Positions 8,291-17,578 of a stretch of 40,573 bases of DNA are shown one piece after another. The DNA is from Veronia pacifica. Lineage in GTDB: Bacteria; Pseudomonadota; Gammaproteobacteria; Enterobacterales; Vibrionaceae. Location: positions 1 to 40,573 of the forward strand of contig NZ_LYBM01000045.1 of assembly GCF_001707825.1 (NCBI RefSeq), read 5' to 3'. A program made the position numbers and the translations under genes. A model generated the notes under the pieces. It searched no databases. It saw nothing but the letters and a program-made list of their open reading frames with translations, and was not told the DNA's origin. How positions within the stretch are numbered: position 1 is the first letter of the stretch; each line of letters opens with the position of its first letter.

Positions 8291-8704
8291 GACTAGTGCT
8301 CACTGAAAGCAAGAAGGGATGGTCGGTACGAATTGGCCCTAGCGCCTGTCACTAGCATGCCTTTTGGCTACCAGTGGCATATTCAAAACATTACTCGTTT
8401 TGCAAAATAAGATATTGAGAGTGGTTTGGCATAACATTGACGTAATTACGCCATCAAACAAGACAATTTAAGGTCAAAAAACGAACAAGACTGTTTTTTT
8501 TGATAAAAAACAAAAAGACACTAAATTCAATATTTAACCTAAATTAAGAATAAAAAACTATTTTACAGACATGTGACCGCGATTAAATAAAGCCTTGAAA
8601 GCGAAGCTAAAAATCCATAGAAATCAGTCAGCACCCAAGTTTTTAGGCATAAAAAAGCATCGCCCTGTAAAGGGCAATGCTCACTGTACTTATCAAGCAG
8701 TTAC
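8291..8704. other. Gene-free AT-rich stretch between uspA and fre
   Basis: Both flanking genes end here, so no promoter is needed for them. I find no credible reading frame. It holds a perfect 10-bp palindrome CGTAATTACG at 8441-8450 flanked by TTGA and CCATCAA, an A-rich stretch at about 8460-8560, and the fre terminator at 8656-8681. A small RNA cannot be excluded. Confidence 0.6.
8656..8681 (-). terminator. Intrinsic terminator of the ubiD-ferredoxin-fre cluster
   Basis: An 11-bp stem (8656-8666 with 8671-8681, one mismatch, loop GTAA). On the minus strand it is followed by six T, 24 bases past the fre stop. Confidence 0.85.
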
Positions 8705-9424
8705 TTACAGGAACGCGTAGGCATCAGCAAACATGCTGGTGCGGGATGCTCCGCGCTCACTGGTGAACATCTCACGGGCAGCACCCGCCATTTCAAAACG
8801 ACCGGCAATATAAATATCGTACGTCGACAGTGAAACAAAATCTGCCATCACGGCATCAAGAACAGTGCCTGTACGTCCTTGCCAGCTGTCATTGTTATCT
8901 TGTACGACGGGTACGTACGTCACATTGCTGTGTTTCAGTGCCAGTGCTTCAAGCTCTTCATTTGCATAAAGCTGTTCCTGACCACGCCCACCCCAGTATA
9001 GGAAGATAGGGACGTTGATTTTCTGGCTCAGGCAGTGATCCAGCATGCTGCGGACGTATGAGAAACCGGTTCCCCCGGCAATCAACAACAGCGGACGCTG
9101 GCGATCTTCACGTAACCACGCATCGCCCTCTGGCCCTTCAATAACAAAGGAAGCATCCCCTTTCTCCAGGGCTTCTTTGGCCGCATTAACAACTTCAAGC
9201 GCATACGGGTTTTCTTCCGCGGCACCTATGTGTAACTCCAGCTCATGGCCATTCTGACGACATGGGCTGCTGGCGATAGAAAATGGGCGTTTATCTTTCT
9301 CACCCATAACGGCAAGTAGATATTGACCTGCTTTGTATGTCACCGCCTGTTCAGGCTTCAACAAAATACGGTATGTATTGGTGGTCAGTGCAGTCACTGA
9401 CATCACTTCACAATGGATTGGCAT
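8705..9424 (-). CDS. fre: Fre, NAD(P)H-flavin reductase
   Basis: Reduces free flavins with NAD(P)H; the reduced flavin serves iron reduction, ribonucleotide reductase activation and, in luminous relatives, luciferase (LuxG is a homologue). It has 239 residues against about 233 in E. coli. The flavin-binding RPFSIAS is at about residues 46-52, the pyridine-nucleotide motif [11 protein letters not shown] at about 116-126, and the C-terminal [16 protein letters not shown] follows. The ATG at 9424 follows GAGGAAAAGA. It is the last gene of a unit with the ferredoxin (9-bp gap) and ubiD. E. coli also has ubiD next to fre, but without the ferredoxin between them. Confidence 0.92.
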   Translation of the reverse strand: MPIHCEVMSVTALTTNTYRILLKPEQAVTYKAGQYLLAVMGEKDKRPFSIASSPCRQNGHELELHIGAAEENPYALEVVNAAKEALEKGDASFVIEGPEGDAWLREDRQRPLLLIAGGTGFSYVRSMLDHCLSQKINVPIFLYWGGRGQEQLYANEELEALALKHSNVTYVPVVQDNNDSWQGRTGTVLDAVMADFVSLSTYDIYIAGRFEMAGAAREMFTSERGASRTSMFADAYAFL

Positions 9425-9433
9425 TCTTTTCCT

Positions 9434-9697
9434 CTAATCTAACTGCAGCACAAGATCAGAACTTGGGTATGCCTGACAGGCAAACACCCAGCCTTGCGCT
9501 TTCTCTTCTGTGGTCATAACCGGATCGAGTCGGTAATGTACCTGCCCCTCAATCAACTGACACAGACACGTCGCGCACGCGCCAATCTGACAGCGGTTAG
9601 GAAAACGGACACCAGCCTCCAGCGCCGCACTCAAAATAGTCTGATCGTCAGACATATAAAAGTGCTCATCACGAGAAACCAGATGTACCGAAAACAT
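9434..9697 (-). CDS. Small [2Fe-2S] plant-type ferredoxin
   Basis: A soluble one-electron carrier of 87 residues. The cluster ligands fit CX4CX2CX29C: C36, C41, C44 and C74 (NRCQIGACATC and VFACQAY). The start is placed at ATG 9697, two bases after the ubiD stop, with AGGGA seven bases upstream; an ATG at 9721 inside ubiD lacks support. It is sandwiched between ubiD and fre. The Fre-like FNR fold next to a ferredoxin resembles a split form of fused ferredoxin-reductases such as AscD (inference), so Fre may be its electron donor. The acceptor is unknown. Confidence 0.88.
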   Translation of the reverse strand: MFSVHLVSRDEHFYMSDDQTILSAALEAGVRFPNRCQIGACATCLCQLIEGQVHYRLDPVMTTEEKAQGWVFACQAYPSSDLVLQLD

Positions 9698-9699
9698 AA

Positions 9700-11589
9700 T
9701 TAAATCCCTAAAGCATCCCACATTGCATCAACACGGGAGACAATTTCTGTATCTTTCGTAATCGGCGAACCCCATTCGCGTTCTACCTCACCTTGCCATT
9801 TGTTCGTGGCATCTAACCCCATTTTAGACCCGGCTCTGCCCGCTGTGGAGTCAGAGTCTGCTGAGGCCGCCACGGAGGCAGGTATCATCATGGTATCCCG
9901 GGCTGGATCCATTCTGGTCGTGATCGCCCATATCACGTCGTTCCAGTCACGAATGTTAACGTCATCGTTATCAAACACCATCACAAACTTCACATCGATA
10001 ATCTCGCCGAGTGTTGCAAGGATTGCATTGATGATACGAGGGCCATCGCCCGCCGCCTGTTTATTGATTGATGCCATTACCATACCGTGTGCATGGGCGT
10101 CTGGTAGGTAAATGTCCTGCAACTCAGGATGTGCAGACTTCAGTGCTTCAATACGCTGCTCAACCTCATCTTCTGCGGCAGTGCGGGCGCTATCTGCACC
10201 GTATCCGACGAGCTCAGCATCCCATTTCTTCGTAGCATCGAGCCCCATTTTGGAGCCAAGCCCCACCACCGGTGACGCAAAGTCGAGGGAGTCTATCGGT
10301 GTGTGCTCAATCATCAGGGTGTCGCGTACCGGATCCATCTGGGAGGTCATCGCCTGCACGACACTGTTCCAGTCACGCGCATTCACGTCGTCATCACAGA
10401 TAACCACATATTTGGTATACATGAACTGGCGAAGGAAAGACCACACCCCCATCATGATCCGTTTTGAATGGCCCGGATATTGTTTTTTGATTGTCACCAC
10501 GGCCATGCGGTATGAGCAGCCCTCTGGCGGCAGGTAGAAATCAACAATCTCAGGAAACTGCTTTCTGAGAATAGGCACAAAGACCTCATTCAATGCCACC
10601 CCCAACACTGCAGGCTCATCCGGTGGACGGCCCGTGTACGTGCTGTGATAAATCGGCTGTTTGCGCATACTGATATGGGTTACGGTAAAGACGTGGTGTT
10701 TTTCAACCTCGTTGTAGTAACCAGTATGGTCACCATAGGGGCCTTCATCAGCATATTCGTTGGGATCGATGTAGCCTTCCATCACTATCTCGGCACTGGC
10801 GGGAACATCGAGGCCATTGCTAAGACTTTTGACCACTTCCGTCTTGCTGCCACGCAGCAGGCCAGCAAATGCATATTCGGACAGGGTATCTGGTACTGGC
10901 GTGACGGCACCGAGTATCGTTGCCGGATCAGCACCGTAAGCGACAGTTAACGGGAAAGGCTCTCCGGGATGGGTTTCCATCCAGTCACGTAAATCAAGCG
11001 CGCCGCCACGATGGGCAAGCCAGCGCATGATCACTTTGTTTTTGCCAATTTTCTGCTGTCGGTAGATACCGATATTCTGGCGCTTTTTCGATGGGCCTTT
11101 AGTGATCGTCAGTCCCCAGGTCAACAAGGGTGCGACGTCGCCCGGCCAACAGCTCATGACCGGAATTTTATCAAGGTCAACGTCATCGCCTTTCCACACA
11201 ATATCCTGACAAGCTGCCTTGCGCAGCCGCTTGACTGGCATATTGAGCACCTGTTTGAACACGGGTAATTTATCCAGTGCATCGCGAAAACCTTGTGGGG
11301 GCTCTGGCTCTTTGAGATAAGCCATCAATTCACCCACTTCGCGAAGTTCAATCACTTCTTTACGTCCCATTCCGATAGCTACCCGTCTCGGGGTACCGAA
11401 CAGATTGGCAAGAACGGGCGTGTCGTAGCCCACTGGATTCTCAAAAAGCAGTGCCGGGCCGCCAGCTCGTAAAACACGGTCGCAAATCTCTGTCATTTCC
11501 TGATCAGGATCAACCGGATGAGTAATGCGCTTGAGCTCACCAATGGACTCAAGATGGGCGATAAAATCGCGTAAATCGGAAAATTTCAT
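9700..11589 (-). CDS. ubiD: UbiD, 4-hydroxy-3-polyprenylbenzoate decarboxylase with duplicated C-terminal region
   Basis: Decarboxylates the polyprenyl-hydroxybenzoate intermediate of ubiquinone synthesis using the prenylated FMN made by UbiX. It has 629 residues; E. coli UbiD has 497. Residues 1-450 follow the family ([38 protein letters not shown]). The excess is a second copy of the C-terminal part: [13 protein letters not shown] to GLDATKKW at about 346-456 is repeated, diverged, as [13 protein letters not shown] to GLDATNKW at about 487-598. Both copies keep a D-D-DVN-RDWN block and a TRMDPARDT-type block ([10 protein letters not shown] in the first). The second copy carries the usual UbiD C-terminus (DAMWDALGI). 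I believe other vibrio UbiD proteins are similarly long, but this needs a search. Confidence 0.95.
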   Translation of the reverse strand: MKFSDLRDFIAHLESIGELKRITHPVDPDQEMTEICDRVLRAGGPALLFENPVGYDTPVLANLFGTPRRVAIGMGRKEVIELREVGELMAYLKEPEPPQGFRDALDKLPVFKQVLNMPVKRLRKAACQDIVWKGDDVDLDKIPVMSCWPGDVAPLLTWGLTITKGPSKKRQNIGIYRQQKIGKNKVIMRWLAHRGGALDLRDWMETHPGEPFPLTVAYGADPATILGAVTPVPDTLSEYAFAGLLRGSKTEVVKSLSNGLDVPASAEIVMEGYIDPNEYADEGPYGDHTGYYNEVEKHHVFTVTHISMRKQPIYHSTYTGRPPDEPAVLGVALNEVFVPILRKQFPEIVDFYLPPEGCSYRMAVVTIKKQYPGHSKRIMMGVWSFLRQFMYTKYVVICDDDVNARDWNSVVQAMTSQMDPVRDTLMIEHTPIDSLDFASPVVGLGSKMGLDATKKWDAELVGYGADSARTAAEDEVEQRIEALKSAHPELQDIYLPDAHAHGMVMASINKQAAGDGPRIINAILATLGEIIDVKFVMVFDNDDVNIRDWNDVIWAITTRMDPARDTMMIPASVAASADSDSTAGRAGSKMGLDATNKWQGEVEREWGSPITKDTEIVSRVDAMWDALGI

Positions 11590-11684
11590 AAGCTGTTCTG
11601 GTTTCCCAAGATGTGCCGATTATAGCGGCAACAAACATGAATGGCAGTGTTCTCCTGTGACTGGCAGTAGACCTAAATCACAGC

Positions 11685-12677
11685 TTACCGTGAAAATTTC
11701 AGGGCGCGGCTCACATTTTCCTGTAGGACACGGTTACCGTCAGCCATCATTTCCTTCAGTAATGACCGATTGCCCTCTTCTGCAATCAATTTGGCGATAT
11801 CTTCGCCTTTCCAACGTCTCTTTAATTGATGGACGAAATATTTACGCGCATTTTCAGGCATTGGATTTAAACCCGCCAGAATGCGTTGAGCCGGCCTTTT
11901 TAACAAGGGATTATCCGTAGCGGCGATCAAAGAGCTTGCGTCCAGGGACGAGGCTGGCTGTCTATCGAGTTTTTCTAATGCATCGAGACTATAGTTATCT
12001 GATTTTCGACTCCACAGCTCGCGATACAGCTTTTCATCATCGAGCTTGGCAGCCAGCGCAGCCAGAACGGCATTGTCTGGCGACCATTTCATGCCCTCAT
12101 CGGCAAGGTATACCGCTTTTATGGCAGACAAGGTGTCAGCGTCTGCGTCAGCAATCAGCTCCTTTACCGCTCCACGACGCAGAATGTAGTCTCGATCACT
12201 GAATTTGAGCCACTCTGACAAGACCAATTTGTCGTAATCAAGTAGTGTGGATGCTTCACTTGAGAGTCGCTTTATTTTCCAGCGATTCAGCACCCATCGA
12301 GCATTGCCGGCATAATTGAAGGCGGGTTTGGTCACCCAATAATCTTCAACGTGTTCTTTCACCAGATAAATGGGCTGCAGGTGGCTGAGCTTGACCAGAA
12401 ACACTTCTCTATCAGGACTCATCGAAGACAAATCAGCGGCACGTCGACAAAGAACATCGTAGACAGCCTCGCGGGGAAGTAATGGTAAGCCGGATAAAAG
12501 CGCATCCAACTTGTTAAACTGGTTATCATCAAAAAGAAAAACAGCTTCTTCTACGGCATAAAGATAGCGATCGCTGGCAAGCTCAACCCGCACATCATCA
12601 ATACTGAGCGTATTTGCATGCAACGGTTTACATAGCAGGCAAATCAAACACAAAAGAAGGGTGATAACACGTTTCAT
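11685..12677 (-). CDS. Exported protein of unknown function between rho and ubiD
   Basis: I do not recognise a named family. The start is set at ATG 12677 because the protein then begins with a clear signal peptide (MKRVITLLLCLICLL, likely cleavage after KPLHA). The mature part is about 309 residues, highly alpha-helical and rich in Leu, Ala, Asp and Lys, with repeated helix-pair-like units (for example residues 150-300), so a HEAT- or TPR-like solenoid in the periplasm is possible (inference). There is no lipobox and only a few Cys. It lies 95 bp upstream of ubiD and is separated from rho by a terminator, so it may be first in a ubiD transcript. Confidence 0.7.
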   Translation of the reverse strand: MKRVITLLLCLICLLCKPLHANTLSIDDVRVELASDRYLYAVEEAVFLFDDNQFNKLDALLSGLPLLPREAVYDVLCRRAADLSSMSPDREVFLVKLSHLQPIYLVKEHVEDYWVTKPAFNYAGNARWVLNRWKIKRLSSEASTLLDYDKLVLSEWLKFSDRDYILRRGAVKELIADADADTLSAIKAVYLADEGMKWSPDNAVLAALAAKLDDEKLYRELWSRKSDNYSLDALEKLDRQPASSLDASSLIAATDNPLLKRPAQRILAGLNPMPENARKYFVHQLKRRWKGEDIAKLIAEEGNRSLLKEMMADGNRVLQENVSRALKFSR

Positions 12678-12726
12678 CCTGATATTTATTTCCTTTAAGC
12701 CCGGATAAGTTATCGCTCCGAACATG

Positions 12727-12755
12727 AAAAAGCACCGCCGATAGCAGTGCTTTTT
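12727..12755 (-). terminator. Intrinsic terminator of rho
   Basis: AAAAAGCAC at 12727-12735 pairs with GTGCTTTTT at 12747-12755; the 11-base interior can pair further. The minus strand has five T at the end. It lies 46 bases past the rho stop. Confidence 0.8.
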
Positions 12756-12800
12756 GTAACCTTTTCAGACTTGAATCAAATCCGCAGATCTGACATCAAC

Positions 12801-14066
12801 TCACGACTTCTGGCGACGCATTGCTTCAAAGAAGTCATCATTGGTCTTGGACATCGCCAGTTTGTCGATGAGGAATTCCATACCTTCAATCTCACCCATT
12901 GGATGAACGATTTTACGCAGGATCCACATTCTCTGAAGCTCTTCACCCTTAGTGAGCAGCTCTTCACGACGCGTACCAGAGCGGATAAAGTCGATAGCTG
13001 GGAAGACGCGCTTCTCTGCAATCTTACGAGACAGGTGCAGTTCCATATTACCTGTACCTTTGAATTCTTCGTAAATGACTTCGTCCATTTTAGAACCAGT
13101 ATCTACCAGCGCGGTCGCGATAATGGTCAGGCTACCGCCCTCTTCAACATTACGCGCAGCACCAAAGAATCGCTTAGGACGGTGAAGAGCATTGGCATCA
13201 ACACCACCCGTTAGTACCTTACCTGAGCTTGGTACGACTGTGTTGTATGCACGCGCCAGACGGGTAATGGAGTCGAGCAAAATCACCACATCTTTTTTGT
13301 GTTCAACCAGACGCTTGGCTTTTTCAATCACCATCTCAGCAACCTGAACGTGACGGCTTGCTGGCTCGTCAAACGTAGAGGCAACTACCTCACCTTTGAC
13401 CAAACGCTGCATCTCGGTCACTTCTTCCGGACGCTCATCAATCAGCAGTACCATCAGCTCACACTCAGGGTGATTATGAGCAATGCTCTGTGCAATGTTC
13501 TGCAGCAGCATGGTTTTACCCGCTTTTGGCGGTGCAACGATAAGGCCGCGCTGACCTTTACCAATTGGCGACGCCAAATCAAGCACACGCGCAGTAATAT
13601 CTTCAGTAGAACCGTTACCACGCTCCATCACCATGCGCTCATTGGCATGTAGGGGAGTAAGGTTTTCAAACAGGATCTTGTTGCGGGCGTTGTCAGGCTT
13701 GTCGTGATTGACTTCGTTGACTTTCAGCAGGGCGAAATAACGTTCACCGTCTTTCGGCGGACGAATTTTTCCTGAAATCGTATCACCGGTGCGTAGGTTA
13801 AAACGTCTTATTTGGCTTGGTGAAACGTAAATATCATCAGGGCCTGCCAGGTATGAGCTGTCTGCACTACGCAGGAAACCAAAACCATCCTGAAGAATTT
13901 CAAGGACACCGTTGCCGAATATATCTTCGCCACCTTTTGCGTGCTGTTTAAGGATAGCGAAAATAATATCTTGTTTTCTCAGGCGGGCCAGGTTTTCGAG
14001 GCCCATACTTTCGCCTAGGGCAACCAGGGTAGAAACTGCCTGATTCTTCAGTTCGGTAAGATTCAT
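12801..14066 (-). CDS. rho: Transcription termination factor Rho
   Basis: A hexameric RNA helicase that ends transcription at unstructured C-rich sites. The start is set at ATG 14066, giving MNLTELKNQ and 421 residues, almost collinear with E. coli Rho (419); an upstream in-frame TTG at 14090 is rejected. The N-terminal domain and cold-shock-like RNA-binding fold ([13 protein letters not shown], residues about 61-73) precede the ATPase with Walker [12 protein letters not shown] near residues 178-188. The Q- and R-loop region [20 protein letters not shown] is intact. About 180 bp separates it from trxA, with a trxA terminator and then a leader that could carry the autoregulatory site known in other bacteria (not shown here). 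Confidence 0.98.
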   Translation of the reverse strand: MNLTELKNQAVSTLVALGESMGLENLARLRKQDIIFAILKQHAKGGEDIFGNGVLEILQDGFGFLRSADSSYLAGPDDIYVSPSQIRRFNLRTGDTISGKIRPPKDGERYFALLKVNEVNHDKPDNARNKILFENLTPLHANERMVMERGNGSTEDITARVLDLASPIGKGQRGLIVAPPKAGKTMLLQNIAQSIAHNHPECELMVLLIDERPEEVTEMQRLVKGEVVASTFDEPASRHVQVAEMVIEKAKRLVEHKKDVVILLDSITRLARAYNTVVPSSGKVLTGGVDANALHRPKRFFGAARNVEEGGSLTIIATALVDTGSKMDEVIYEEFKGTGNMELHLSRKIAEKRVFPAIDFIRSGTRREELLTKGEELQRMWILRKIVHPMGEIEGMEFLIDKLAMSKTNDDFFEAMRRQKS

Positions 14067-14203
14067 AGTGGTGAGATTCTTGTTTGTCAAAGTTGAGGTC
14101 TGGGTTAGTTGATAGAAGCCAGTGAGCTGGTCAGAAGTGGATATATGAACAATCTACGTGCAATAAATTAGCACCAGATTCTCTGACTGTCTAGGAAACG
14201 GAG

Positions 14204-14237
14204 AAAAATTAAGCCGCATACTTTGATGTACACGGCT
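14204..14237 (-). terminator. Intrinsic terminator of trxA
   Basis: A 10-bp stem (14212-14221 with 14228-14237, two G-U pairs, loop of six). On the minus strand it is followed by TAATTTTT, 12 bases past the trxA stop. Confidence 0.75.
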
Positions 14238-14248
14238 CATCATCACAT

Positions 14249-14575
14249 TTACAGGTTTGCGTCCAGGAATTCTTTCAGCTGAGTTTTTGACAAGGCACCA
14301 ACCTTTGTCGCCGCTACAGCACCGTCCTTGAACAGCAGCAGCGTTGGAATGCCACGGATACCATATTTCGGCGGCGTTCCTGCATTCTGGTCGATGTTCA
14401 GCTTACCGATGGTCACTTTGCCTTCGTACTCGTCGGCGATTTCGTCCAGAATCGGTGCAATCATTTTACAAGGGCCACACCATTCCGCCCAAAAATCTAC
14501 CAGTACAGGGCCAGCAGCTTTGATCACATCCGCATCAAAACTGTCATCGCTCAGCTGCAAAATCTTGTCGCTCAT
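14249..14575 (-). CDS. trxA: Thioredoxin 1
   Basis: A cytosolic dithiol reductant for ribonucleotide reductase, methionine sulfoxide reductase and others, recharged by TrxB. It has 108 residues, as in E. coli. The active site WCGPCK has C33 and C36, and the cis-proline is in GIPTLLLF. The start is set at ATG 14575, with GGAG six bases upstream; a longer upstream frame would add 18 residues with no family match and is rejected. It is divergent from rhlB; the trxA-rho and rhlB neighbourhood is conserved in enterics. A 9-bp inverted repeat lies 25-49 bases upstream of the ATG. Confidence 0.97.
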   Translation of the reverse strand: MSDKILQLSDDSFDADVIKAAGPVLVDFWAEWCGPCKMIAPILDEIADEYEGKVTIGKLNIDQNAGTPPKYGIRGIPTLLLFKDGAVAATKVGALSKTQLKEFLDANL

Positions 14576-14599
14576 CTTCAACTCCAATGATAATTTTTG

Positions 14600-14624
14600 T
14601 TGCTGGTTAATAACCAACCAGCAA
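14600..14624. other. Inverted repeat in the trxA leader/promoter region
   Basis: TTGCTGGTT at 14600-14608 and AACCAGCAA at 14616-14624 form a perfect 9-bp inverted repeat with a 7-bp loop. It lies just upstream of the trxA ribosome site, so it could be an RNA hairpin in the trxA leader or a dimer operator between trxA and rhlB. Confidence 0.6.
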
Positions 14625-14687
14625 ATCATCGCACTATTTGAATGGATTCACTATCGTATTGCAAGTCTAAGCTGATATTCTATGTAA

Positions 14688-15992
14688 ATGAAAATGACTC
14701 ATATCACAGAGCAGAAATTTGCCGAACTCGGTATTCATACCGATGTTTTGACGGGATTGGAGCAAAAAGGGTTCTATCATTGTACCCCTATCCAAGCCCA
14801 GGCATTGCCGGTCCTGCTCACCGGCCGAGACATTGCAGGACAGGCACAGACTGGCACGGGAAAGACGCTGGCATTCCTGACTGCAACCTTCAATCACTTA
14901 CTGACGACTGAGGCGCCAGCAGAGCGACGCAAGAATCATCCGCGTGCAATTATCATGGCACCGACCCGTGAACTGGCAATACAGATTTACAACGATGCTG
15001 CGCCCCTTTTGGCAAGCACATCGATAAAAGCCGGTCTTGCGTATGGCGGCGAGGGGTACGAGAAACAACAAAAAACCCTCGAAGATGGCGTCGATATCTT
15101 GATTGGTACGACTGGCCGCATTATTGATTTCTACAAACAACGTGTAATCGACTTCAAGTCTATTCAGGTTGTTGTGCTTGATGAAGCCGACCGAATGTTT
15201 GACCTAGGTTTCATTAAAGACATTCGTTTCCTGTTCCGACGGATGCCAGCACCCGCTGAACGTCTTAACATGTTGTTTTCCGCAACACTTTCTTATCGGG
15301 TACAAGAACTTGCTTTTGAGCACATGACGAACCCCGAGCATGTTGTGGTTGAACCGGAGCAAAAAACAGGTCACCGAATTCAGGAAGAGCTCTTCTATCC
15401 GTCGAACAGCGAAAAAATGCGTCTATTGCAGACACTGATTGAAGAAGACTGGCCTGAACGGGCAATCATTTTCGCTAACACTAAATACCGCTGTGAGGAT
15501 ATCTGGGGCCATCTGGCTGCAGACGGACACCGAGTTGGCCTGCTAACCGGTGATGTACCGCAGAAAAAGCGGGTTAAGATCTTAGAAGAATTTACCAAGG
15601 GTAACGTCGATATTCTGGTTGCGACGGATGTTGCTGCCCGTGGTCTGCACATTCCTCAGGTTACGCACGTCTTCAACTATGATCTCCCTGACGACTCAGA
15701 AGATTATGTTCACCGTATTGGCCGGACTGGCCGTGCTGGTGCAAGCGGACACTCCATCAGCTTTGCTTGTGAAGAATATGCCATCAATCTTCCTTCAATT
15801 GAGACATACATTGACCACGCTATTCCGGTCTCAGATTACGACTCAACAGCACTGCTGAGTGACCTACCGCCACCTGTTAAGCTGCAAAAGCCAAGACAGA
15901 TGAACAGTCGTCGTAATACCGGCTCATCAAATCGCCAGTCTGGTCAGTCGCGTGGCCGTGGTCGCCGTCGCGCACCTGCCAACAAAGCTTGA
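14688..15992 (+). CDS. rhlB: ATP-dependent RNA helicase RhlB
   Basis: A DEAD-box helicase that unwinds structured mRNA for the RNA degradosome. It has 434 residues (E. coli 421). The Q motif [13 protein letters not shown] is at about 29-41, motif I AQTGTGKT at 53-60, DEAD at 165-168, SAT then follows, and motif VI is [10 protein letters not shown]. The C-terminal 50 residues are Arg/Gly/Ser-rich ([13 protein letters not shown]), a basic RNA-binding tail. The start is ATG 14688; ATG 14694 is also possible and would remove two residues, since E. coli begins MSKTHLTEQKF. No strong ribosome site is visible. gppA starts 24 bases after the stop, as in E. coli, so the two are probably co-transcribed. 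Confidence 0.97.
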   Translation: MKMTHITEQKFAELGIHTDVLTGLEQKGFYHCTPIQAQALPVLLTGRDIAGQAQTGTGKTLAFLTATFNHLLTTEAPAERRKNHPRAIIMAPTRELAIQIYNDAAPLLASTSIKAGLAYGGEGYEKQQKTLEDGVDILIGTTGRIIDFYKQRVIDFKSIQVVVLDEADRMFDLGFIKDIRFLFRRMPAPAERLNMLFSATLSYRVQELAFEHMTNPEHVVVEPEQKTGHRIQEELFYPSNSEKMRLLQTLIEEDWPERAIIFANTKYRCEDIWGHLAADGHRVGLLTGDVPQKKRVKILEEFTKGNVDILVATDVAARGLHIPQVTHVFNYDLPDDSEDYVHRIGRTGRAGASGHSISFACEEYAINLPSIETYIDHAIPVSDYDSTALLSDLPPPVKLQKPRQMNSRRNTGSSNRQSGQSRGRGRRRAPANKA

Positions 15993-16015
15993 CGCTCACA
16001 GGGGTAACACAGCAC

Positions 16016-17494
16016 ATGGAAAACTCGCGGTCGCCCCTGTACGCCGCCATTGATCTCGGTTCGAACAGCTTTCACATGCTGATCGTGTGTGAGGTCGCTG
16101 GCAGTGTACAAATACTGGCCAAAATAAAACGAAAAGTGCGTTTAGCTGCTGGGCTGGACAGTCAATTAAACCTTAGCGACGAAGCCATGCAGCGTGGCTG
16201 GGATTGTCTGTCACTGTTTGCTGAACGCTTGCAAGACATTGATCCCGCTAGAATTCGCATTGTCGCCACCGCAGCCTTGCGCAGTGCGAAGAATGCCCGC
16301 GTTTTTATCGATCAGGCGAATGGTATTCTCGGACATGACATTGAGGTGATAAGTGGTGAAGAGGAAGCACGCACGATTTATCAGGGCGTAGCGCATACCT
16401 CTGGCGGTTCCGGTAAGCGCCTTGTTGTCGATATCGGCGGAGCCAGCACCGAGCTGATTATTGGAGAGGGCTTCGATGCCGCAGCACTGACCAGCTTACA
16501 TATGGGCTGTGTCACCTGGCTTGAAAACCACTTTAAAGATCGAGCCCTGAGCAAAAACAGCTTTGAGCAGGCGATTTCGGGTGCCAAATCAGTACTCGCC
16601 CCTATCCTTCCAAAGTACAAAGCACTGGGTTGGGAAGTCTGCGTCGGTGCCAGTGGCACGGTTCAGGCTCTTCAGGAGATCATGGTTGCACAGGGGATGG
16701 ATGAAGTGATCACCCTCGAGAAACTGCACCGCCTTCGTAAACAGGCGATCGGTTGCGGCCAGCTAGAAGAGCTTGATATCGAGGGACTGACACTGGAACG
16801 GGCACTGGTATTTCCGAGCGGTCTGTCGATTCTGATTGCTATCTTTGAAGCACTAGAGATTTCTGCCATGACGCTGGCGGGTGGCGCGCTTCGTGAAGGT
16901 ATGGTGTACGACATGATGGATTCCATGCGTCAGCAGGATATTCGTAGCCGGACTATCAGCAGCATCCATACCCGTTTTTCTCTTGATAACGCTCACGCAG
17001 AGTCAGTCGCCGAAGTGGCACAGAGTCTATTAAAGGCTTCCGGTGCGCTGGTCAGTGAACCTGTCGGTACGGAATTATTGAGAAGTGCTGCACTGGTCCA
17101 CGAAATGGGTCTGGTGCTCAGCTTTAAGCGAGACGGCGAGCATGCCGCATACTTGCTGGGTAACATAGACCTGCCAGGCTTCACTAACGCCCAGAAGCAG
17201 TTGGTCTGTGAGTTGGTCAAGCGATATCGAGATACGTTGTCGCCAGTGGGAAGCCAAAATGCTGTGTCAGCCAGCAGTGCGAATCATCTGCTTCGCTTAC
17301 TCAGGTTGGCCGTTATTCTCTGTCACCGCAGGGAAAAAGGGGCTGTGCCTACCTTTTCCCTCAATGCCGAAGGAGAAAGCCTGACGCTCTCAGTGGGTGC
17401 CAAATGGCTAACCGATAACCCACTCATGGCAGCGGAGCTGATGCTGGAAGCACAGCGGCAATCAGACTTAGGCTGGCCGACCAAGGTCGTCTAA
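16016..17494 (+). CDS. gppA: GppA, guanosine pentaphosphate phosphohydrolase (Ppx/GppA family)
   Basis: Converts pppGpp to ppGpp in the stringent response and belongs to the exopolyphosphatase family. The start is ATG 16016 ([10 protein letters not shown]), with GGGG upstream; a TTG overlapping the rhlB stop is rejected. That gives 492 residues (E. coli GppA 494). Phosphate-binding and acidic motifs of the ASKHA fold are visible: [13 protein letters not shown] at 11-23, [25 protein letters not shown], and [10 protein letters not shown], then [12 protein letters not shown]. The position after rhlB favours GppA over Ppx. It ends 42 bases before a terminator. Confidence 0.95.
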   Translation: MENSRSPLYAAIDLGSNSFHMLIVCEVAGSVQILAKIKRKVRLAAGLDSQLNLSDEAMQRGWDCLSLFAERLQDIDPARIRIVATAALRSAKNARVFIDQANGILGHDIEVISGEEEARTIYQGVAHTSGGSGKRLVVDIGGASTELIIGEGFDAAALTSLHMGCVTWLENHFKDRALSKNSFEQAISGAKSVLAPILPKYKALGWEVCVGASGTVQALQEIMVAQGMDEVITLEKLHRLRKQAIGCGQLEELDIEGLTLERALVFPSGLSILIAIFEALEISAMTLAGGALREGMVYDMMDSMRQQDIRSRTISSIHTRFSLDNAHAESVAEVAQSLLKASGALVSEPVGTELLRSAALVHEMGLVLSFKRDGEHAAYLLGNIDLPGFTNAQKQLVCELVKRYRDTLSPVGSQNAVSASSANHLLRLLRLAVILCHRREKGAVPTFSLNAEGESLTLSVGAKWLTDNPLMAAELMLEAQRQSDLGWPTKVV

Positions 17495-17536
17495 CTGTTA
17501 GTTATTGAGCACTGTAAAAGGTGTGATAAGGCTAAA

Positions 17537-17562
17537 ACGCGGCATATCAGCCGCGTTTTTTT
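17537..17562. terminator. Bidirectional terminator between gppA and a TraF_2-type gene
   Basis: ACGCGGC at 17537-17543 and GCCGCGT at 17550-17556, six-base loop, followed by seven T on the plus strand. The A-run at 17534-17537 gives four T on the minus strand, so it can serve both converging genes. Confidence 0.88.
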
Positions 17563-17578
17563 ATTCCGTCGTTATCTG

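Noticed and set aside
8705-9697. LuxG and ferredoxin as part of a lux operon
   Set aside because: No luxCDABE genes nearby; the ubiD linkage points to Fre.
14067-14203. A leader peptide (rhoL-like) upstream of rho
   Set aside because: I could not find a short frame with a ribosome site convincing enough to call.
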